A DNA stretch of 64,000 nt from Streptomyces sp. CB02261. GTDB taxonomy: Bacteria > Actinomycetota > Actinomycetes > Streptomycetales > Streptomycetaceae. Position 1 is the stretch's first letter. Each line of letters begins with the position of its first letter. Made by a program: the position numbers and the translations under genes. Shown one piece after another: positions 33,166 to 41,702 of the stretch. The stretch lies in assembly GCF_001905665.1 (NCBI RefSeq), contig NZ_LIVX01000001.1:1116001-1180000 (forward strand). Direction: 5' to 3'. The notes below the pieces were generated by a model. The model saw nothing but the letters and a program-made list of their open reading frames with translations. It had not been told where the DNA came from and did not search any database.

Positions 33166-34596
33166 TCAGCGGCCGGTCGCCGCCGAGCCGCCGCCCGCGG
33201 CCTTCGCCGCGTTGCGGACCGCTCCGGCGACCGCGCCGGCGACCTTGTCGTTGAAGACCGACGGGATGATGTAGTTCGGGTTCAGCTCGTCCTCGGTGAC
33301 GACGTCCGCGAGGGCCGTGGCGGCAGCGAGCATCATCTCCGTGTTGACCGTACGGGACTGGGCGTCCAGCAGGCCGCGGAAGACACCCGGGAAGACCAGC
33401 ACGTTGTTGATCTGGTTCGGGAAGTCCGAGCGGCCGGTGGCGACGACGGCGGCCGTCTGCCGGGCGGCGGCCGGGTCGACCTCCGGGTCCGGGTTCGCGA
33501 GCGCGAACACGATCGCGCCCTCCGCCATGGCGGCGACGTCCTCGGCGCCCAGCAGGTTCGGGGCCGACACGCCGATGAAGACGTCCGCGCCGACGACGGC
33601 CTGCTTGAGGGTGCCGGTGACACCCTCGGGGTTGGTGTTGTCGGCGATCCAGCGCAGCGGCGAGTCCGCCGGGGCCTCCACGAGGTCCTCGCGGCCCGCG
33701 TGCACGACGCCCTGGATGTCGGCGACGACGGCGTGCTTGACACCCGCCGCGATCAGCAGCTTCAGGATGGCCGTACCGGCCGCGCCGGCCCCGGACATGA
33801 CGACCCGTACGTCACCGACGCTCTTGTTCACCACGCGCAGCGCGTTGGTGAGGGCGGCGAGGACGACGATGGCGGTGCCGTGCTGGTCGTCGTGGAAGAC
33901 GGGGATGTCGAGGGCCTCGCGCAGCCGGGCCTCGATCTCGAAGCAGCGGGGCGCCGAGATGTCCTCCAGGTTGATGCCCGCGAAGCCGGGGGCGATGGCC
34001 TTGACGATCGCGACGATCTCGTCGGTGTCCTGCGTGTCGAGGCAGATCGGCCAGGCGTCGATGCCCGCGAAGCGCTTGAAGAGGGCCGCCTTGCCCTCCA
34101 TGACGGGCAGGGAGGCCATCGGGCCGATGTTGCCGAGGCCGAGGACGGCGGAGCCGTCGGTGACGACCGCGACCGAGTTCCGCTTGATGGTGAGGCGACG
34201 GGCGTCCTCGGGGTTCTCGGCGATCGCCATGCACACCCGGGCCACGCCCGGGGTGTAGATCATGGAGAGGTCGTCACGGTTGCGGATGGGGTGCTTGGAC
34301 GCCATCTCGATCTTGCCGCCGAGGTGCATCAGGAACGTACGGTCGGAGACCTTGCCGAGCGTCACGCCCTCGATGGTGCGCAGCTGCTCGACGATCTCGT
34401 CGGCGTGCGCGGTGGACGTCGCGGCGATGGTGACGTCGATGCGGAGCTTCTCGTGGCCGGAGGCGGTCACGTCGAGGCCGGTGACGGACCCGCCGTGGGA
34501 CTCCACCGCCGTGGTCAGCTGCGAGACCGCGGTTCCGCTCGCGGGAACCTCCAGCCGGACCGTCATCGAGTACGAGACGCTGGGCGCCGTTGCCAT
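33166..34596 (-). CDS. NAD-dependent malic enzyme with N-terminal ACT-like domain
   Basis: 476 residues. Residues about 1-90 form an ACT-like regulatory domain (YSMTVRLEVPASGTAVSQLTTAVESHGGSV). The catalytic part has IYTPGVARVC, the metal/substrate segment NLEDISAPRCFEIE, HDDQHGTAIV, and the Rossmann fold MSGAGAAGTAI. It decarboxylates malate to pyruvate in the cytoplasm, linking the TCA cycle with pyruvate and PEP. It is monocistronic, with a long upstream region that contains a candidate structured RNA. The ATG follows a purine-poor leader, so the start is by homology. Confidence 0.93.
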   Translation of the reverse strand: MATAPSVSYSMTVRLEVPASGTAVSQLTTAVESHGGSVTGLDVTASGHEKLRIDVTIAATSTAHADEIVEQLRTIEGVTLGKVSDRTFLMHLGGKIEMASKHPIRNRDDLSMIYTPGVARVCMAIAENPEDARRLTIKRNSVAVVTDGSAVLGLGNIGPMASLPVMEGKAALFKRFAGIDAWPICLDTQDTDEIVAIVKAIAPGFAGINLEDISAPRCFEIEARLREALDIPVFHDDQHGTAIVVLAALTNALRVVNKSVGDVRVVMSGAGAAGTAILKLLIAAGVKHAVVADIQGVVHAGREDLVEAPADSPLRWIADNTNPEGVTGTLKQAVVGADVFIGVSAPNLLGAEDVAAMAEGAIVFALANPDPEVDPAAARQTAAVVATGRSDFPNQINNVLVFPGVFRGLLDAQSRTVNTEMMLAAATALADVVTEDELNPNYIIPSVFNDKVAGAVAGAVRNAAKAAGGGSAATGR

Positions 34597-34760
34597 GGCC
34601 GAGTTCCTCTGCTTTCCCTGAGCTTCGTTGCTACGCCGCCCCGGCTGGTTGCCCGGCGGCGCCCTCCGATGGTCGCACCTACCAGCCGGTAGCAGGTAAT
34701 GCGGTCATATTGTTTTCGGAAAGTAGTTTCCACCATACGAGAACCCGTGGGGAAACAGAA

Positions 34761-34793
34761 GAGGTCCCCGTCACCAGGGGTGACGGGGACCTC
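34761..34793 (-). terminator. Perfect hairpin, probable terminator of the upstream RNA
   Basis: A 15-bp perfect stem (GAGGTCCCCGTCACC / GGTGACGGGGACCTC) with a 3-base loop. Read on the minus strand it is followed by TTCTGTTTCC. It lies between the structured RNA candidate and the malic enzyme start. Confidence 0.65.
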
Positions 34794-34814
34794 GACTTCG
34801 TAGCAATGCACTAG

Positions 34815-34905
34815 GTGGCACCGACCCGCCATGCTCGCCTCGCGGCAAGTGGTCCCTCTGAGGGACGAAGGTTGGGCCCGGGGGCTTGGATCGAGCCGGT
34901 GCCAC
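34815..34905 (-). ncRNA. Candidate structured noncoding RNA or leader element
   Basis: An outer perfect 9-bp stem (GTGGCACCG at 34815-34823 with CGGTGCCAC at 34897-34905) encloses about 70 bases with a second perfect hairpin, GTCCCTC-T-GAGGGAC (34852-34866), and a smaller GCC/GGC stem-loop. A terminator-like hairpin follows downstream on the minus strand, which sets the orientation. It could be a small RNA or an attenuator of the malic enzyme gene. I do not recognise a known riboswitch class. Confidence 0.45.
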
Positions 34906-34987
34906 GACAAGGCTAACAAACCACCCTGCTTGGTGATTCCAGCGCCACAGGTTGACCGGAAATCGGCCTCCGGTTCCTGGCGGCGGC

Positions 34988-37327
34988 TCAGTCCCGGAGC
35001 AGGTCCGGCACCCCCGCCCCGTCGGGCATGTCGCCCGCCCCCGCGACGACCGTGAGCTGCTGCGTCGCCCGGGTGAGGGCCACGTACAGCACGCGCAGGC
35101 CGGCCGGTGACTCGTCCGCGATCTCCGCCGGAGAGACGACCACCGTGGCGTCGTACTCCAAGCCCTTCGCCTCCAGGGAGCCGAGGGCCACCACCCGGTC
35201 GCCCAGGTCGGCGAGCCAGCGCGCCGCCTCCGCGCGCCGGTTCATGGCGACGACGACACCGACGGTGCCCTCCACCCGGTCCAGGAGCAGCCGCGCCTCG
35301 GACCGTACGGTTTCGGCCAGACCGGTGTCGGCCGCCTGCTCCGGCACGGCCACGAACCGCGGCTCGACACCCGTCGAGCGGACCGCTCGCGGCGACTCCT
35401 TGCCGGGCATGGCGAGGGCCAGCACCTTGGCGGCCAGCTCGGCGATCTCGGCCGGGTTCCGGTAGTTCACGGTCAGCTCGAAGCGGCGCCGCGGCCGGGA
35501 GCCGAGGGCCTCGTCACGGGCCTCCGCGGCCTCGTCCGGGTCCGACCAGGAGGACTGCGCCGGGTCGCCGACGACCGTCCAGGTGGCGTGCCGGCCGCGC
35601 CGCCCCACCATCCGCCACTGCATGGGCGTGAGGTCCTGCGCCTCGTCGACGATCACGTGCGCGTACTCGGTGCGCTCCGCCGCGAGCCGCTCGGCCCGCT
35701 CGCGCTGCGTCTCCTCCCGTACGGGCATCAGCTCCTCCAGGCCCGTGAGCTGGTCCAGCGGGTCGTACTCCCGGCGCTTCTTCGGGCGCGCCGGGGCGCC
35801 GAGGAGGGTGCCCAGCTCGTCGAGGAGGGCCACGTCGTGGACGGACAGCTCCTTGCGGCGCAGGGAGCGGGCGAGCCGCCGCACCTCGCCCTGGTTGAGG
35901 ATGCGGCGGGCCCAGCGGCCGAGCCGCCGCTCGTCCGCCATCGCGTCGAGGACCCCGCGCGGGGTCAGTTCGGGCCACCAGGCGTCGAGGAAGGAGAGGA
36001 AGGAGTCCTCCGTGGAGACGTCCTCGTCGAAGGAGGAGCGCAGCTCGGCGGCGAGCTCGGGGTCGCTGTGCCGGCCGACGGCGCCGGACTTGGCGTACAG
36101 CGCGTCGAGGAGCAGCCGGCGGGCGCGGGGACGGAGCAGGTTGACCGGGGCGGTGCCGCCGAGGACGTTGTGGCGGATGCGCCGCAGCTCGTCGGCCTCC
36201 AGCTCCAGACGGCGGCCGAAGGCGACGACACGGAGCCGGTCGGGCGTCCCGGCCCGCTCCTCCTCGCCCAGGGCGAGCTGCCCGCGCCGGCCCCCGGGGG
36301 CCGGGGTCTCCAGTGCGCCGCGGGCCGCCTTGCGCAGCACGTGGAGCATCCGGGAGGAGCCCTTGATCCGGGCGACGGCCGGCTCGTCGTACGCGGTGGC
36401 CTCGGCGCCGTCTACCAGCGAGCCCACGGCCCGGATCGCGACCTGGCCCTCCTCGCCGAGGGAGGGCAGGACGCCCTCGGTGTACGAGACGAGGAGCGGG
36501 GTCGGGGAGACGATCAGGATGCCTCCCGCGTACCGCCTCCGGTCCTGGTAGAGGAGGTACGCGGCCCGGTGCAGGGCGACGGCGGTCTTGCCGGTGCCGG
36601 GGCCGCCCTCCACGTACGTCACGGAGGCGGCGGGCGCTCGGATGACGAGGTCCTGCTCCGCCTGGATGGAGGAGACGATGTCCCGCATGGTGTGGCTGCG
36701 GGCCTGGCCGAGGGCGGCCATGAGAGCGCCGTCGCCGATCACGGGCAGCTCGCGCCCGCCGAGGGTGGCCCGGAGCTCGGGGCGCATCAGGTCGTCCTCC
36801 ACGCCGAGGACCTGGCGGCCCTTGGAGCGGATGACGCGGCGGCGCACGACCCGGCCGGGGTCGACCGGGGTGGACCGGTAGAAGGGCGCGGCGGCGGGCG
36901 CCCGCCAGTCGATGACCAGCGGCGCGTAGTCGGAGTCCAGGACGCCGATCCGGCCGATGTGGAGGGTCTCGCCGATCTCGGCCGTCCGGTCGGGGCGGAC
37001 GGCGTCCTCGGCGGGCTCGACGGAGGTGAAGGCGCCGTCGGGCCCCTTCTTGCCGTCCTTCCCGTGGAGGAGGTCGATCCGCCCGAAGAGGAAGTCCTCG
37101 AACTCGTTGTTGAGCCGGTTGAGGTGGATGCCGGCACGGAAGACCTGGGCGTCGCGCTCGGCGAGGGCGCCGGGCGTGCCGACCTGGCCCCGCTGGGCGG
37201 CGTCGTTCATCAGGAACTCCGCCTCGTGGATCTTCTCCTCCAGCCGGCGGTAGACGTGATCCAGATGTTCCTGCTCGACACCGATCTCACGGTCTCTGAC
37301 CGTGTCCACGGCTTCCTGCGCGGCCAC
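34988..37327 (-). CDS. helD: HelD-like UvrD/Rep-family ATPase associated with RNA polymerase
   Basis: 779 residues. It has an N-terminal coiled coil (VEQEHLDHVYRRLEEKIHEAEFLM), a Walker A EGGPGTGKTAVALHRAA, Walker B VIVDEAQDLTPMQWRM, and later motifs VVGDPAQSSW, LTVNYRNPAEIAELA and RVLYVALTRATQQLTV. HelD proteins insert an N-terminal arm into RNA polymerase and recycle stalled enzyme; some (HelR) give rifamycin tolerance. I looked upstream for the rifamycin-associated inverted repeat and did not see one, so this is probably the housekeeping form. A GTG start has AGGGGG upstream. It is monocistronic. Confidence 0.88.
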   Translation of the reverse strand: MAAQEAVDTVRDREIGVEQEHLDHVYRRLEEKIHEAEFLMNDAAQRGQVGTPGALAERDAQVFRAGIHLNRLNNEFEDFLFGRIDLLHGKDGKKGPDGAFTSVEPAEDAVRPDRTAEIGETLHIGRIGVLDSDYAPLVIDWRAPAAAPFYRSTPVDPGRVVRRRVIRSKGRQVLGVEDDLMRPELRATLGGRELPVIGDGALMAALGQARSHTMRDIVSSIQAEQDLVIRAPAASVTYVEGGPGTGKTAVALHRAAYLLYQDRRRYAGGILIVSPTPLLVSYTEGVLPSLGEEGQVAIRAVGSLVDGAEATAYDEPAVARIKGSSRMLHVLRKAARGALETPAPGGRRGQLALGEEERAGTPDRLRVVAFGRRLELEADELRRIRHNVLGGTAPVNLLRPRARRLLLDALYAKSGAVGRHSDPELAAELRSSFDEDVSTEDSFLSFLDAWWPELTPRGVLDAMADERRLGRWARRILNQGEVRRLARSLRRKELSVHDVALLDELGTLLGAPARPKKRREYDPLDQLTGLEELMPVREETQRERAERLAAERTEYAHVIVDEAQDLTPMQWRMVGRRGRHATWTVVGDPAQSSWSDPDEAAEARDEALGSRPRRRFELTVNYRNPAEIAELAAKVLALAMPGKESPRAVRSTGVEPRFVAVPEQAADTGLAETVRSEARLLLDRVEGTVGVVVAMNRRAEAARWLADLGDRVVALGSLEAKGLEYDATVVVSPAEIADESPAGLRVLYVALTRATQQLTVVAGAGDMPDGAGVPDLLRD

Positions 37328-37400
37328 CTAAGGCCCCCTTCTGACGTGCACTGGGCAGCCGTCGAGCGTACGCCACTCGAAGGCGCCGTGTCAGGCGCGA

Positions 37401-37922
37401 TCAACTCCTGGGCGGCGGATCGTCGTGCAGGATCCGCTGGAAGAGGTGATGGTCGCGCCACGCGCCGTCGATGTGGAGGTAGCGGGGGGCGGTACCGATC
37501 CGCTCGAACCCGCTCTTGGCCAGGACCCGCTGGGAGGCGTGGTTGCGCAGGACGGTCCCGGCCTGGATCCGGTGCAGCCCCAGTTCCTCCCGGGCGCCCC
37601 TGCAGGCCTCCTCGACGAGCGCGGTGGCGAGACCGCGACCGGTGCGGTCCCGGTCGACCCAGTAGCCCATGGAGGCGCTGCGGAAGGGCCCCAGGACGAT
37701 CCCGGAGAGGGTGACGGCCCCGACGATCAGCTCCCCGTCGACGCCGAGCCACCGCACCCCACCGTCCCGGAGCCGCTCGGCCTGGCCCTCGGTGGTGTAG
37801 TACCGCTCGGGACGGCGGGGCTCCCAGGGCTTCATGTGGTCCCGGTTGCGCAGCAGGGCACGGGCGAGCGCGGCGGCGTCGCCGGGGACGGCGGGTCGGA
37901 TGCGGAGGGCGTCGACGGTCAC
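37401..37922 (-). CDS. GNAT acetyltransferase, RimJ/RimL type
   Basis: 173 residues, full length. LRIRPAVPGDAAALARALLRNRDHMKPWEP is the RimJ/L N-terminus. The acetyl-CoA loop is RTGRGLATALVEEA (Q/R-x-x-G-x-G/A), and RVLAKSGFERIGTAPRYLHIDGAWRDHHLFQ is the C-terminal half. It transfers acetyl to an N-terminal amine of a protein or a small amine; the substrate is not predictable. GTG start. It diverges from the RsbQ-like operon. Confidence 0.9.
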   Translation of the reverse strand: MTVDALRIRPAVPGDAAALARALLRNRDHMKPWEPRRPERYYTTEGQAERLRDGGVRWLGVDGELIVGAVTLSGIVLGPFRSASMGYWVDRDRTGRGLATALVEEACRGAREELGLHRIQAGTVLRNHASQRVLAKSGFERIGTAPRYLHIDGAWRDHHLFQRILHDDPPPRS

Positions 37923-37985
37923 CCCCGTACGCTAGCCAGCTCCGACCGCGCGGGAGCGGTTGCACGGGTCTGAGACAGTTGCGGT

Positions 37986-38789
37986 ATGGATATCGAGCGC
38001 AGGAACAACGTCACGGTGACCGGCAACCCTGACGGACCCGCCGTGGTGCTGGCTCATGGGTTCGGTTGTGATCAGAACATGTGGCGGCTGACGGTTCCGG
38101 CGCTGGAGGCGGACCACAAGGTGGTCCTGTTCGACTACGTGGGCTCGGGACGGTCCGATCTGTCCGCGTTCTCCCCGGAGCGGTACGCCTCCCTGGACGG
38201 CTACGCCCGGGACGTGGCGGAGGTGTGCGAGGCCCTCGACCTGCGCGACGCGGTGTTCGTGGGGCACTCGGTCAGCGCGATGATCGGCGCACTGGCGGTC
38301 GGTCTGGTTCCGGAGCGCATCGGGGCCCTGGTGATGGTCGCGCCCTCGCCGCGGTACATCGACGACGAGGGGTACCGCGGCGGGTTCAGCGCCGAGGACA
38401 TCGACGAGCTGCTGGCGTCCCTGGAGTCGAACTACCTGGGCTGGTCGGCGGTCATGGCTCCGGCGATCATGGGGAACGCGGAGCGGCCCGAGCTCGGCGA
38501 CGAGCTGACCAACAGCTTCTGCGCCACCGACCCCGACATGGCGCGCGTCTTCGCCCGGACCACGTTCCTGTCGGACTCGCGGGACGACCTGAAGGGCGTG
38601 GAGGTGCCGACGCTGGTCCTGGACTGCGCCCAGGACGTCATCGCACCCCCGGAGGTCGGCGCCTTCGTCCACCGGGCGATCCCCGGCTCGACCCTGGTGA
38701 CGCTGAACGCCACCGGCCACTGCCCCCACCTGTCCGCGCCGGAGGCCACCAACGACGCGATCACCCGCTTCCTGGCGGAGCTGCGGTGA
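37986..38789 (+). CDS. RsbQ-like alpha/beta hydrolase
   Basis: 267 residues, the same length as Bacillus RsbQ. The catalytic triad is Ser95 (GHSVSAM), Asp217 (CAQDVIAP) and His245 (TGHCPHLS), with the oxyanion segment AHGFGCDQNMW. RsbQ is required with the PAS phosphatase RsbP for energy-stress signalling. Related folds include the plant receptors KAI2 and D14. The next gene, a PAS-PP2C phosphatase, starts with a TGATG overlap, so the pair is translationally coupled. It is probably a small-molecule processing or sensing partner; the ligand is unknown. Confidence 0.92.
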   Translation: MDIERRNNVTVTGNPDGPAVVLAHGFGCDQNMWRLTVPALEADHKVVLFDYVGSGRSDLSAFSPERYASLDGYARDVAEVCEALDLRDAVFVGHSVSAMIGALAVGLVPERIGALVMVAPSPRYIDDEGYRGGFSAEDIDELLASLESNYLGWSAVMAPAIMGNAERPELGDELTNSFCATDPDMARVFARTTFLSDSRDDLKGVEVPTLVLDCAQDVIAPPEVGAFVHRAIPGSTLVTLNATGHCPHLSAPEATNDAITRFLAELR

Positions 38790-40063
38790 TGTGCCGCGTC
38801 GGGCAGCAGCCCGAGCCCCACGGCACCGGCGGCGACGAGGCCTCGAACATCGCGTTCACCGCCCTCCTCGAGGACAGCGCCGAGGAGCTGTACGAGAGCG
38901 CCCCGTGCGGGTACCTGTCGACGATGCTGGACGGCACCATCGCGAAGATCAACGCCACGCTCCTGGGCTGGCTCGGTCTGGAGCGGGAGGCCGTGATCGG
39001 CCGCATGCGGTTCACCGACCTGCTGACCGTGGGCGGCAAGCTATACCACGAGACCCACTTCGCGCCGCTGCTGCGCATGCAGGGCGAGATCGGCGGCATC
39101 GCCCTGGAGATGCGGCACGCCGACGGCGGCCGCCTGCCGGTCCTGATCTCCTCGGCGGTCAAGTACGGCGCCTCCGGCGAACCGCTGCTGATCCGCACCA
39201 CCGTCTTCGACGCCCGCGACCGCCGCGCCTACGAAGAGGAACTCCTGCGGGCCCAGAAGGCCGCCGAGCAGGCCCACCGGGAGGCGGAGGCCGACCGCGC
39301 CCGGCTGCAGGACGCCCTCGCCGTGCTCCAGGCGTCGCTGCTGCCCGACACCCTGCCGCCGATCCCCGGGGTGGAGACGGCCGCCCACTACCGCACGGCC
39401 TCCCCCGACCGGCTGGGCGGCGACTTCTACGACGTCATCCCCCTCGGCGGCGGACGCTTCGCCTTCTTCCTGGGCGACGTCTGCGGCAAGGGCCCCCAGG
39501 CCGCGGCGGTCACCTCGCTGACCCGCTACACCCTGCGCGCCGCCCTCCTGCACGACCCCGACCCGGTGGCCGCGCTCTCGACGCTCAACACCGTGCTCCA
39601 CGAGCGCTACAGCGGCGGCGACCCGCGGTACTGCACCGCCGTCGTCGGGGTCATCGAGCCCGACCCGGCCACCGGGCGCGCCGCCGTCCGCATCGCCTCG
39701 GGCGGCCACCCGTCGGCCCTCGTCCTGCGGGGCGACGGCACCGCGGACTTCCTGCCGACCCCGGGCGGTCTCCTCGTGGGCATCCTGCCCACCGCGCCCT
39801 TCGCCACCGCCACCACCACCCTGGCCCCCGGTGACACGTTCCTGCTCTACACCGACGGCCTCACCGAGGCCCGCACCGGCCGCGGCCGTGCCGAGCTGTA
39901 CGGGGACGAGGCCCTGCGCGCCTTCGTCACCCGCCACGCGGGCAGACCGCCCCACGAGGTCATCGAGGCCCTGACCGCCCTGCTGGACGGCTTCGGCGAG
40001 GGTCTGGACGACGACACCGCCCTGCTCGCCCTCGGCGTGCCTACGACCAAGAGCCCGGAATGA
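38789..40063 (+). CDS. RsbP-like PAS/SpoIIE (PP2C) phosphatase
   Basis: 424 residues. Residues about 28-145 form a PAS domain (YESAPCGYLSTMLDGTIAKINATLLGWLGLEREAVIG), followed by a coiled coil (EEELLRAQKAAEQAHREAEADRARLQDALAVLQ). The SpoIIE-type PP2C domain has GGDFYDVIPL and GDVCGKGPQAAAVTSL, LLYTDGLTEAR and DDDTALLALG, so the Mn-binding Asp residues are present. It should dephosphorylate a STAS-domain antagonist, and such a gene overlaps its end (ATGA). ATG at 38789 shares a base with the upstream stop. Confidence 0.93.
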   Translation: MCRVGQQPEPHGTGGDEASNIAFTALLEDSAEELYESAPCGYLSTMLDGTIAKINATLLGWLGLEREAVIGRMRFTDLLTVGGKLYHETHFAPLLRMQGEIGGIALEMRHADGGRLPVLISSAVKYGASGEPLLIRTTVFDARDRRAYEEELLRAQKAAEQAHREAEADRARLQDALAVLQASLLPDTLPPIPGVETAAHYRTASPDRLGGDFYDVIPLGGGRFAFFLGDVCGKGPQAAAVTSLTRYTLRAALLHDPDPVAALSTLNTVLHERYSGGDPRYCTAVVGVIEPDPATGRAAVRIASGGHPSALVLRGDGTADFLPTPGGLLVGILPTAPFATATTTLAPGDTFLLYTDGLTEARTGRGRAELYGDEALRAFVTRHAGRPPHEVIEALTALLDGFGEGLDDDTALLALGVPTTKSPE

Positions 40064-40398
40064 CACCGCTGAGAATCATCATCCGCGAGGCCGCGACCGG
40101 CCCGGTCCTGCAGGTCGTCGGCGAACTCGACTACACGACCGCCACGCAGCTGCGGGAGACGGTCGCCGGCGTCACCCTCCGGCCGGGTCTGCGCCTCGTG
40201 CTCGACCTGGGGGGCATGGAGTTCTGCGACTCCAGCGGCATCACCGCCCTGCTCGCCGCCCGCGCGCTCGCCCTCGCCGCCGGGGCGGACATCGCCCTCG
40301 CCGCCGTGCCCGCGCGCACCCTTCGCATCCTGAACATCGTGGGTCTCGACCAGGTCTTCACCCTCCACCCCGACAGCGAGTCCGCCACCCGGCCCTGA
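40060..40398 (+). CDS. STAS-domain anti-sigma factor antagonist (RsbV-like)
   Basis: 112 residues, a single STAS domain. The phosphorylatable Ser is in FCDSSGITALLAARAL (Ser58, the same position as in SpoIIAA). The overlap with the phosphatase gene (ATGA) suggests it is the phosphatase's substrate. No switch kinase (RsbW type) is in the window, so its partner anti-sigma factor is elsewhere. Confidence 0.92.
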   Translation: MTPLRIIIREAATGPVLQVVGELDYTTATQLRETVAGVTLRPGLRLVLDLGGMEFCDSSGITALLAARALALAAGADIALAAVPARTLRILNIVGLDQVFTLHPDSESATRP

Positions 40399-40427
40399 GA
40401 GCGGCGCCCCGGCCGGGCCCGCCCTCG

Positions 40428-40503
40428 GTCGTCGTACGCCGCGCGAGTCGTCGTACGTGGAGTCGGTCGTCGTACCAGGCGTCAGTCGTCGTACTTCGCG
40501 TCC
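40428..40503. repeat. Four 19-bp direct repeats
   Basis: GTCGTCGTAC begins exactly at 40428, 40447, 40466 and 40485, a strict 19-bp period; the other nine bases of each unit vary. The array lies between the STAS gene and nnaR, and the last unit encodes the C-terminal residues of nnaR. Confidence 0.85.
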
Positions 40504-41618
40504 GCCGAGGGATCAAGGGCCAGCCGGTACCCCCGCTTCACCACCGTCTGGATGAGCTTCGGCGTCCCCAGCGCCGTCCGCAGGCGCGCCATCGCCGTCT
40601 CCACCGCGTGCTCGTCCCGGCCCGCGCCGGGCAGGGCCCGCAGCAGGTCGGCCCGGGAGACCACCCAGCCGGGCCGGCGGGCGAGCAGGCCGAGGAGGGC
40701 CATTCCGGCGGGCGGTACGGGCCGCAGGGCGCCGTCGACGAGGACGGCGTGGCCGCGGACCTCCACCCGGTGCCCCGCCACCGGCAGGACCCGCGAGCGG
40801 GCGGGCAGCTCCTTGCAGAGCAGCTGGACGAGCGGCCCGAGCCGGAACCGCTCCGGCTGGTACGTGTCGATGCCCTCGGCCTGGAGCGGCAGCGCCGTCA
40901 CGGACCCGACGCACACCGCGAGCACCTCGTGCCGCAGCACGGCGACGAGCGCGTCCCGTACGCCCTTCTCCTCGGCCCGGGAGAGCAGCGACGCAGCCGC
41001 CGGGGCGCTGGTGAAGGTGACGGCGTCCAGGCCGCCCGCGAGGGTCGCGTCGAGCAGCCGGTCGAGCGGGCCGGTGTCCTCCGGCGGCATCCAGCGGTAG
41101 ACGGGGACGCCGACGACCTCGGCCCCGGCGACGGTGAGCGCCTCCACGAAGCCGGGCAGCGGCTCCCCGTGCAGCTGGAGCGCGATCCGGCGCCCGGCGA
41201 CGCCTTCGGCGAGGAGGCGGTCGAGGACCTCGGCCATGGACTCCGAGCTGGGCGACCAGGACTCGGTGAGTCCGGCGGCCCGTACGGCCCCCTTGACCTT
41301 GGGTCCCCGGGCGAGGAGTTCGACGTCCCGCAGGACGGCGAGGAGCTCCTCGCCGTGTCCCCAGCCCTCGGCCGCCTCGACCCACCCCCGGAAGCCGATC
41401 GCCGTGGTGGCGACGACGACGTCCGGGGCGTGGTCGAGGAGTTCCTTGGTGGCGGCGAGGAGTTCGGTGTCGTCCGCGAGCGGCACGATCCGCAGGGCGG
41501 GGCCGTGGACGACGGCGGCACCGCGCCGGCGCAGCAGCGCGATGAGTTCGTCCGCGCGTCGGGCCGCGGTGACGCCGACGGTGAAGCCGGCGAGGGGGCC
41601 GTGTTCTTGCTCGTCCAT
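40482..41618 (-). CDS. nnaR: NnaR-like regulator: HemD-type domain fused to winged-helix DNA-binding domain
   Basis: 378 residues. Residues about 8-265 form a uroporphyrinogen-III synthase-like domain (FTVGVTAARRADELIALLRRRGA, TTAIGFRGW, VTFTSAPAAASLL). Residues about 285-370 form an OmpR-type winged helix (LVDGALRPVPPAGMALLGLLARRPGWVVSRADLL, HAVETAMARLRTALG, LIQTVVKRGYRLAL). This combination next to a narK gene is that of Streptomyces NnaR, a co-activator with GlnR of nitrate/nitrite assimilation genes. The start at MDEQEHG is chosen because the frame upstream is unrelated. Whether the HemD part is catalytic is doubtful. Confidence 0.88.
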   Translation of the reverse strand: MDEQEHGPLAGFTVGVTAARRADELIALLRRRGAAVVHGPALRIVPLADDTELLAATKELLDHAPDVVVATTAIGFRGWVEAAEGWGHGEELLAVLRDVELLARGPKVKGAVRAAGLTESWSPSSESMAEVLDRLLAEGVAGRRIALQLHGEPLPGFVEALTVAGAEVVGVPVYRWMPPEDTGPLDRLLDATLAGGLDAVTFTSAPAAASLLSRAEEKGVRDALVAVLRHEVLAVCVGSVTALPLQAEGIDTYQPERFRLGPLVQLLCKELPARSRVLPVAGHRVEVRGHAVLVDGALRPVPPAGMALLGLLARRPGWVVSRADLLRALPGAGRDEHAVETAMARLRTALGTPKLIQTVVKRGYRLALDPSADAKYDD

Positions 41619-41702
41619 GGGGCCAGAGCCTGACGGGGACGCGTGACAGACTCGGTTCGCCTGTATTTCCTGGTCGTTACGGTCCGCGCCGGGCATCCGA
41701 CA

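Larger units (their letters stand above)
34597..34987. other. Intergenic region with candidate RNA, between malic enzyme and helD
   Basis: 391 bases without a supported protein gene. It holds a folded RNA candidate (34815-34905) and a perfect 15-bp hairpin (34761-34793). Open frames here lack start signals and resemble nothing. Confidence 0.6.

Noticed and set aside
34563..34919. A 118-codon minus-strand open frame upstream of the malic enzyme gene
   Set aside because: It overlaps the malic enzyme start in another frame, has no ribosome site and runs through RNA hairpins.
37328..37400. Rifamycin-associated element upstream of helD
   Set aside because: I looked for the known inverted-repeat element that marks HelR genes and found none, so an inducible resistance role is not claimed.
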